A program made the position numbers and the translations under genes. Of a stretch of 64,000 nucleotides of DNA, positions 58,929-64,000 are shown piece after piece (within the stretch, counting starts at the first letter, position 1; the number at the start of each line of letters is the position of its first letter). The stretch lies in assembly GCA_963718755.1 (NCBI GenBank), contig OY970376.1, positions 682,001 to 746,000 on the forward strand, given 5' to 3'. Source of the DNA: VRUE01 sp963718755. Its GTDB lineage: Bacteria; Actinomycetota; Thermoleophilia; Solirubrobacterales; 70-9. The notes below the pieces were generated by a model. The model did no database searches. It was not told the DNA's origin and worked only from the letters and a program-made list of their open reading frames with translations.

Positions 58929-61219
58929 CGGGCCAGCTCCCCGAGCCGCTCAAAGCCGCCCTCGCGCAGGAGAGTCGTCACCTTCTCGGGGGCGAGCGGC
59001 CGCGAGAAGAGGTGGCCCTGGGCGAAGTCGCAGCCAAGGCGGCGCAGCTCCGAGAGCTGCGCCTCGTTCTCGACCCCCTCGGCGATCGCATCGAGTGAGA
59101 GTGCCCGGGCCATGCCGATCACGGCCTCGACGATCGCGGTGCGCTCCTGTTCGACGCCGAGGCCTTCGACGAAAGAGCGGTCGATCTTCAAAGCGTCGAA
59201 GGGGAAGCGGTTGAGGTAGGCGAGCGAGGAGTAGCCGGTGCCGAAGTCGTCGAGGACGAGGCGGACGCCGATCTCGCTCAGCGCCTCGAGCGTCGCCGTC
59301 GCGCTGGCCGACTCCTCGACCAGGACGCTCTCGGTTACCTCCAGTCGCAGGTTGACCGGGTCGAGACCGGTGCGGGTGAGGATCTCCCGCACCGAGTCGG
59401 CCAGGTCGCGGTGAGCCACCTGGCGCGCCGAGAGGTTGACTGCGACGTCGAGCGGGCGCTGGTCGGGACGCAGATCGTGCCAGCCGAGGGCCTGGCTGCA
59501 AGCGGTCTCCTGCACCCAGCGGCCGATCGGCTCGATCAGGCCGCTGTCCTCGGCAACCGAGACGAACTCGCTCGGGTCGAGCAGGCCGCGCTCGGGGTGG
59601 TTCCAGCGCACCAGCGCCTCGAGGCCGACGATCTCACCGCTGCCCAGCGCGATCAGCGGCTGGTAGTGCAGCTCGAACTCATCGCGGTCGAGCGCATGGC
59701 GCAGCTCGCGCTCGGTCTCGAGCCGGTGCACTGCCCGGGCGCGCATCTCGGCGTCGAAGACCTCGCAGCGCCCGCGCCCGCGCTCCTTGGCCCTGTACAT
59801 CGCCGCATCGGCGTCGCGGATCAGCAGCTCGGCGTCGACCGGCTCACGCCCTGTCGGGCGGGCAACCGCGATGCCGATGCTGGCGGTGACGAAATGATCG
59901 GCGCCGCCCATCGAATAGGGCTCTGAGAAGGCACCGGCAACGCGGTCGGCGATCGCCATCGCCTCCTCCTCGTCGGTGAGGCGGTCGACGAGGATGCCGA
60001 ACTCGTCGCCGCCGAAGCGGGCGACGATGTCGCCGGGTCGCAGGTGGGCACGAAGCCGCGGCGCGACGGCCTGCAGCAGGTCGTCGCCGGCATGGTGGCC
60101 AATGCTGTCGTTGATCAGCTTGAAGTGGTCGAGATCAAGGAAGAGGATGCCCACCGGCGAGCCCGAAGCGAGGCCGCGCTGCAGGGCGTCGCGCAGCGAG
60201 TCGACGAAGCTGAGGCGGTTCGGCAGGCCGGTCAGGGAGTCGTGCAGAACACGGTGGCGCAGCGCCTCGTCGGCGGCATGGCGCTCCAGCGCATCCGCGA
60301 GGACGTTCGCCGAGGCCTGTACGAAGTGCACGTCCTGGGGCGTGAAGTGGTTCGGCTCGGTGGAGTGGATGTCGAGCACGCCGTAGGGGCGGTCCTTGCC
60401 GGCGATCGGCACGGCGAGGCTGCTGCGCACGCCGAGCACCCGCAGCGCGGGAGGCATCGAGAAGCGCCGCTCGCTCGACCAATCATCGACGATGACGTGC
60501 AGGCCGGACTCCAGCGCCGCGCCGGCGTGGGAGTCGCGCGCTGCCGAGGCGCGGCGCTCGGCGCCGCCGTCACGCTCCTCAAGACCGGCACGAAGATGAA
60601 GGCGGCGGCCCTCGCGCCCAGCCTCCCAGACGCAAGCCGCCTCGACCCCGTCGATCTCTGTCATCAGCGGGACCGCCTGCTTGGCGAGCATTGCCGGGTC
60701 GCCGTCCTGCAGCGCGTAGCGGCCCAAGCGCGCCACCGCGGCCTGCTGGGCTGCGGCACGCTGTAGCTCCTGCTCAGCGATCTTGCGCTCGGTGATGTCG
60801 TAGAGGACGCCGTGCCAGACCTGGGTCCCCTCGGCGTCGGGCTCGAGCACCGCCTCGTCGAGGATCCACACAACCGAGCCCTCGCGGGTGATCATCCGGT
60901 AGTCGATCGGCGGACCGCCGCCCTCGCCGGCACTCTTGCGCGTCTCCTGCTCGAGCGCGCGCTCGCGGTCGTCGGGATGGAGGCGCTCGGCCCAGAGGCC
61001 TGGATCGGCCATCCACTCCTCGGGGCTGTAGCCAAGGATCTCCTCGACCTGGGGGCTGACGTAGCGCCAGCGGCCCCGCTCGCCCAGCTCGCAGGAGTAG
61101 ACGATGGCCGGGAGGCGCTCGACCAGGCGCCGGTAGTCATCTCCCGCCTGGGAGATCTCATCGAGGAACTCGGTTACTCGCTCCTCGGGCCAGCCGTCAC
61201 CGGGTCCCGCAGCTTGCAT
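58925..61219 (-). CDS. PAS-GAF-GGDEF-EAL cyclic-di-GMP protein
   Basis: 764 residues. PAS (about 30-150: IVYSCELGERGRWRYVSPQV; WHGVLYDITERK), GAF (about 165-315), GGDEF (about 325-485) with the intact FGGDEF and the inhibitory-site RPGD five residues upstream, and EAL (about 495-750) with EALVRWNHP and DDFGTGYSSLAYL. Both catalytic domains look active, so it may make and break c-di-GMP, with PAS/GAF sensing. No membrane segments. Neighbours give no clear pathway. Confidence 0.93.
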   Translation of the reverse strand: MQAAGPGDGWPEERVTEFLDEISQAGDDYRRLVERLPAIVYSCELGERGRWRYVSPQVEEILGYSPEEWMADPGLWAERLHPDDRERALEQETRKSAGEGGGPPIDYRMITREGSVVWILDEAVLEPDAEGTQVWHGVLYDITERKIAEQELQRAAAQQAAVARLGRYALQDGDPAMLAKQAVPLMTEIDGVEAACVWEAGREGRRLHLRAGLEERDGGAERRASAARDSHAGAALESGLHVIVDDWSSERRFSMPPALRVLGVRSSLAVPIAGKDRPYGVLDIHSTEPNHFTPQDVHFVQASANVLADALERHAADEALRHRVLHDSLTGLPNRLSFVDSLRDALQRGLASGSPVGILFLDLDHFKLINDSIGHHAGDDLLQAVAPRLRAHLRPGDIVARFGGDEFGILVDRLTDEEEAMAIADRVAGAFSEPYSMGGADHFVTASIGIAVARPTGREPVDAELLIRDADAAMYRAKERGRGRCEVFDAEMRARAVHRLETERELRHALDRDEFELHYQPLIALGSGEIVGLEALVRWNHPERGLLDPSEFVSVAEDSGLIEPIGRWVQETACSQALGWHDLRPDQRPLDVAVNLSARQVAHRDLADSVREILTRTGLDPVNLRLEVTESVLVEESASATATLEALSEIGVRLVLDDFGTGYSSLAYLNRFPFDALKIDRSFVEGLGVEQERTAIVEAVIGMARALSLDAIAEGVENEAQLSELRRLGCDFAQGHLFSRPLAPEKVTTLLREGGFERLGELAR

Positions 61220-61261
61220 GCAGCGGTATCGGCAAAGTGCCTGGTTCCTTGAAGGCTGCGT

Positions 61262-62218
61262 CTACCTATACAGGCCGATCGTCCAAAGGCCCGCAAGTCC
61301 CCTGAACGGCTCGTACGGAGCGTAGAACTGCTCGACCTCCTCGACCGTCGCGCGACGGCCGAGCCGGGCCAGCCGCCCGACCAGCTTCAGGTAGATCAGG
61401 TCGCCGGCCGGCAGCGAGTCTGGGTCGCCGCGCCCGAAGAGTCCCAGGCACTGCACGGTCCAGGGCCCGATTTCCGGCACGGCGAGCAGGCGCCGGTCGC
61501 CGGCGGGGTCGGCCGGGTCGCAGCGGCCGGCGGCGATCTCACGGGCAACCGCCCGCAGCGCCACCGAGCGGGCGGGCGAGAGATCCATCGCCGCGAGTTC
61601 GGCCGGCGCCCGCCCGGCGATCGTCGCCGCAGTCGGCACGTCGCGCAGGGCGCGGTTGAGGTTTGAGCCGCTATCCGGTTCAAACCTCGACCGCGCCGCG
61701 CCGCGCTCGTGCATCAGCCGCACCCCCCAGCGGCCGACGATGCGGCGCTGGATGACGGCGGCGCGCTCGGTCTCGATCAGCTGCTTGACGACGGCCCAGG
61801 CGAGCGCCTCCCAGGCCCAGGGCCGGCGTCGCGGACGCAGCCACGGTCGGCGGCGCAGCGGCGGGCCGAGCAACGGGTCGCGGCGGAAGCGACGGTAGAA
61901 CTCGCCAAGGTCGTCGTCGACGCCGAGGGCAAAGCGCATCCGCTCGATTGCCAAGCGCACCTGGCCTGCGCCGGCGGGGCGGCTCGGCTGTGGCGGGATC
62001 GCTCGTGGCGCTGCCACCGCCGCCGGGTCGAGCGGCTCAGCGCGGAACAGGACCCGGCCTCGCCCCGGCTCCCAGACCCGCACCAGGACGGGGCTCTCCT
62101 CGACCCGCATCAAGCGGGAGAGCACCCCGTTCCGGACCCGCATCGTCCGGTCCTCACTGCTGTAGCCCGGCAGCCGGAACGGGGACGGCGGCCGGACCTC
62201 GACCTCGAAGCCCTTCAC
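61262..62218 (-). CDS. AlkA-like DNA-3-methyladenine glycosylase with a palindrome insertion
   Basis: 318 residues. N-terminal beta domain, then HhH-GPD glycosylase: LLAVPEIGPWTVQCLGLFGR (helix-hairpin-helix) and catalytic Asp in SLPAGDLIYLKL. It removes alkylated bases from DNA. Between the helices an extra segment RFEPDSGSNLNRAL is encoded by palindrome D (61650-61695), inserted in frame. The stretch has no counterpart in the family, so activity may depend on its being in a surface loop. Overlaps the next gene by 4 bases. Confidence 0.87.
   Translation of the reverse strand: MKGFEVEVRPPSPFRLPGYSSEDRTMRVRNGVLSRLMRVEESPVLVRVWEPGRGRVLFRAEPLDPAAVAAPRAIPPQPSRPAGAGQVRLAIERMRFALGVDDDLGEFYRRFRRDPLLGPPLRRRPWLRPRRRPWAWEALAWAVVKQLIETERAAVIQRRIVGRWGVRLMHERGAARSRFEPDSGSNLNRALRDVPTAATIAGRAPAELAAMDLSPARSVALRAVAREIAAGRCDPADPAGDRRLLAVPEIGPWTVQCLGLFGRGDPDSLPAGDLIYLKLVGRLARLGRRATVEEVEQFYAPYEPFRGLAGLWTIGLYR
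61650..61695. repeat. Dispersed palindrome family 1, copy D (in frame)
   Basis: GCGCGGTTGAGGTTTGA (61650-61666) pairs with TCAAACCTCGACCGCGC (61679-61695) with one G-T pair; loop GCCGCTATCCGGT. Same arms and loop as copies A, B and C except ATCC for ATGC. It lies inside the glycosylase gene and is read through in frame. Confidence 0.85.
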
Positions 62219-62481
62219 TTGCCGAGCAGGTGCACGTCCACGAGAAACGAGCGGCTGGCGACGACCTTGGGCTGGCGCTTACGTCCCGGCAGCAGCCTGC
62301 CCGGTGATCGCTTCGCCGCGGCGCCGACGGCCCGGACCACCGCGACGGTCGCCGCGCCCACCAGGACGCCTCCCACCGCGGCAACGGCGGCGGTGCGCGC
62401 GTCGTTGCGGACGGCGAGAGCAGCAGGCACCTCGCGCGGCAAAACCCTGACGCGAACCGGCTCGAGCTCAAACTCACTCAC
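62215..62481 (-). CDS. Small protein with one hydrophobic segment, upstream of the glycosylase gene
   Basis: 88 residues from a GTG at 62481 (SEFELEPVRVRVLPRE), chosen for the overlap with the glycosylase start (ATGA). A central hydrophobic segment (TAAVAAVGGVLVGAATVAVV) suggests one membrane helix; the C-terminus is basic (KRSPGRLLPGRKRQPKVVAS). No family recognised. Confidence 0.55.
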   Translation of the reverse strand: MSEFELEPVRVRVLPREVPAALAVRNDARTAAVAAVGGVLVGAATVAVVRAVGAAAKRSPGRLLPGRKRQPKVVASRSFLVDVHLLGK

Positions 62482-62540
62482 CGGGCCGACCTTAGCGATG
62501 CCGGCAGCGTCAACCAGGTCCAAAGCCGGAAACTGCGCTT

Positions 62541-63695
62541 TTATGAGGGGCCGGCGGCCCCCGCCAGCCCCTTCTCGTAGATCCGGTACTTCTTGACCAC
62601 CTTGCCACCCATCCCCTCCATTGCCCGGTTCATCGGCTCGTTGGTCTCGAGGATCCAGCCGGTCTCGCCGGCCGGGACGCCCTCGGGGCTTGCCGCCTCG
62701 AGGTGCTTCAGGTAGAGCCCGGCGGCGACGCCGCTGTGGCGGTAGTCGTTCTTGACGCCGAGCGCGAACACCCGCACGCGGTCGATCTTGCGCTTCGCCA
62801 GCAGGAACTTGAGCCAGCCGAAGGGGAGCAGGCGCCCCCTCGTCTTTGCCAGCGCCTGGTTGATGTCGGGCAGGGTGAAAGCCACCCCCACCGTCTCGTC
62901 ACCTTTTTCAGCGATGAAGCCCCAGTCCTCGTCGAGCACCTGCTTGAGCAGCTTCGCGTGGAACTCAATCTCGGCGTCGGTCGCCGGGACGAAGCCCCAG
63001 TTGTCGGCCCAGGCCTCGTTGTAGACCTCGCTGAAGCGGCGCATCTCCTCGCCGAGGTTGCCCTTGTCGAAGTTGCGGATCGCGATCCCTTCGTCGCGCA
63101 GCGCCTTCTCCGCCGCGGCGTGGATCTCGGGCGCGAACTGGTCGCCTTCCTTCAGCTTGCCAAGCTCCAGGTGCCACATGAGCAGGTCCATCGCCTTGCC
63201 GTAGCCAAGCCCCTCGAGCAGTTCCTTGTAGAAGGGCGGGTGCCAATTCTGCAGGATCATCGGCCGCAGCTCGAAGCCCTCGATCAGGATCCCAACCTCG
63301 TCGTTGGTGGTGAAGTCCATCGGCCCGAGCAGGCGCTGGCGTCCGCGCTCCCCCAGCCACTCCTCGGCGGCGCCGAGCAGGGCCGCCGCCACCTCGCGGT
63401 CGTCGACCGTCTCGAAGAAGCCGAACATCCCGTCCCTGCCGCCCTGGGTCTCGTCCCAGCCCCGGTCGACCTGGGCGGTGATCCGCCCCACCGGCTCACC
63501 GTCGCGCTCGGCGATGAAGTACTCCGCCTCACCGTGCTCGAACCAGGGGTTCCGGCCGCGGTCGAGGAACTGCATCCGCTCGTAGATCAGCGGCGGCACC
63601 CATTGCGGATGCTCGCGGTGGAGGTGGAAGGGGACCTTGACGAAGCGCTTCAGGTCGCGCCGCGAGCGGACGGGGCGGATTTCGACTGATGACAC
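62541..63695 (-). CDS. GNAT-fold N-acyltransferase-like protein, YghO type
   Basis: 384 residues. N-terminal signature EIRPVRSRRDLKRFVKVPFH, central PPLIYERMQFLDRGRNPWFE and C-terminal GNAT half (FALGVKNDYRHSGVAAGLYL, then GWILETNEPMNRAMEGMGG). This is the family of E. coli YghO; related proteins include bacterial ceramide synthase of Caulobacter as far as I recall. The divergent neighbour at 63721 is an alpha-oxoamine synthase, the partner expected in sphingoid-base synthesis. Substrate is inferred only from that context. Confidence 0.8.
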   Translation of the reverse strand: MSSVEIRPVRSRRDLKRFVKVPFHLHREHPQWVPPLIYERMQFLDRGRNPWFEHGEAEYFIAERDGEPVGRITAQVDRGWDETQGGRDGMFGFFETVDDREVAAALLGAAEEWLGERGRQRLLGPMDFTTNDEVGILIEGFELRPMILQNWHPPFYKELLEGLGYGKAMDLLMWHLELGKLKEGDQFAPEIHAAAEKALRDEGIAIRNFDKGNLGEEMRRFSEVYNEAWADNWGFVPATDAEIEFHAKLLKQVLDEDWGFIAEKGDETVGVAFTLPDINQALAKTRGRLLPFGWLKFLLAKRKIDRVRVFALGVKNDYRHSGVAAGLYLKHLEAASPEGVPAGETGWILETNEPMNRAMEGMGGKVVKKYRIYEKGLAGAAGPS

Positions 63696-63720
63696 GGGAG
63701 CCTGAACCTACACTTCGAGC

Positions 63721-64000
63721 ATGAGCGAAACGACGAAGGCACCGGTGGACGTGTTCGAGAAGGCCCGAAGTCACGACCGGCTCGAGCAACTCGAAGCCGC
63801 CAAGCAGCACGACCTCCTCCCCTACTTCCGCCTGCTCACCTCCCAGGCCGGCCCCGTGGTCGAGATGGAGGGCCGGGAGACGATCATGCTCGGCTCCAAC
63901 AACTACCTCGGCCTGACTGGAGATAGTCGGGTCAAGGGGGCAGCTCGCGACGCGCTCGAGACCTACGGAACCGGGGTCACCGGATCGCGCCTGCTGAATG
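63721..64000 (+). CDS. Alpha-oxoamine synthase, N-terminal part (partial)
   Basis: The reading frame runs from ATG 63721 (MSETTKAPVDVF) to the window end. It shows MLGSNNYLGLTGDSRVKGAA and ALETYGTGVTGSRLLN, the hallmark of PLP-dependent class II enzymes (8-amino-7-oxononanoate synthase, glycine C-acetyltransferase, serine palmitoyltransferase). Which of these it is cannot be decided from 93 residues. It is divergent from the GNAT-type gene by only 25 bases. Confidence 0.85.
   Translation, partial: MSETTKAPVDVFEKARSHDRLEQLEAAKQHDLLPYFRLLTSQAGPVVEMEGRETIMLGSNNYLGLTGDSRVKGAARDALETYGTGVTGSRLLN

Overview
The window is high-GC actinobacterial DNA. Long gene-dense stretches have overlapping stop/start codons, GTG and TTG starts are common, and there are Pst, Cys and Rrf2 genes, EfeO/imelysin-type lipoproteins, and very large secreted NHL-repeat proteins followed by a small winged-helix gene. 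The style fits a soil actinobacterium of the Thermoleophilia/Solirubrobacterales type. That placement is an inference from gene content; no rRNA or other marker gene is present.

Positions 1-16250 form an accessory, secretion-rich region that is visibly less GC-rich than the rest. It holds five paralogous cassettes (all on the minus strand) encoding a secreted domain of about 210 residues with eight cysteines. The copies carry 3, 2, 1, 1 and 1 domains; the last two are frameshifted. The first four share a TTGACA-type promoter and a 5' leader hairpin, and the set ends in related GC-rich terminators. An IS3-family element (2813-4089) has landed inside the terminator hairpin of the two-domain copy, and its own transposase is frameshifted. 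Embedded in the region is a three-gene operon with 4-base overlaps: a giant NHL/beta-propeller secreted protein, a winged-helix regulator and a 920-residue secreted protein.

Positions 16250-31800 hold paired lipoproteins, a SAM methyltransferase, a PilT-type ATPase, an 11-residue-repeat coiled-coil protein, a peroxiredoxin, an acyl-CoA dehydrogenase with a TetR-like operator upstream, two EfeO/imelysin-like lipoproteins, the GTPase TypA/BipA, a cold-shock protein with a leader hairpin, an unusual S8-like secreted protease, a frameshifted TVP38-family membrane protein and a RecD2-type helicase.

Positions 31800-40250 include an AbiEi/DUF559-type nuclease-like gene bracketed by two copies of a dispersed palindrome, a cupin, an HD protein, a CaCA exchanger, a lipoprotein, a MoxR/VWA pair and a cluster of small toxin-antitoxin-like genes (VapBC, and DUF2283 with a frameshifted partner).

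Positions 40300-58930 are a nutrient-uptake block. An extended pst operon (pstS-C-A-B, a small lipoprotein, two zinc-ribbon proteins and a degenerate phosphoesterase) is followed by an Rrf2 regulator. A PhoD-like phosphatase, a sulfate ABC operon (binding protein, cysT, cysW, cysA), a TauE-family exporter with a second Rrf2 regulator, and a divergent ThiXYZ-like transporter complete it. A related 20-bp motif lies upstream of pstS, the sulfate-binding-protein gene and the TauE/ThiZ pair.

Positions 58930-64000 carry a PAS-GAF-GGDEF-EAL protein, an AlkA-like glycosylase with an in-frame palindrome insertion, a small membrane protein, a YghO-like GNAT protein, and the divergent start of an alpha-oxoamine synthase. 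Two palindromic repeat families are scattered through the window. I see no rRNA, tRNA or CRISPR array.
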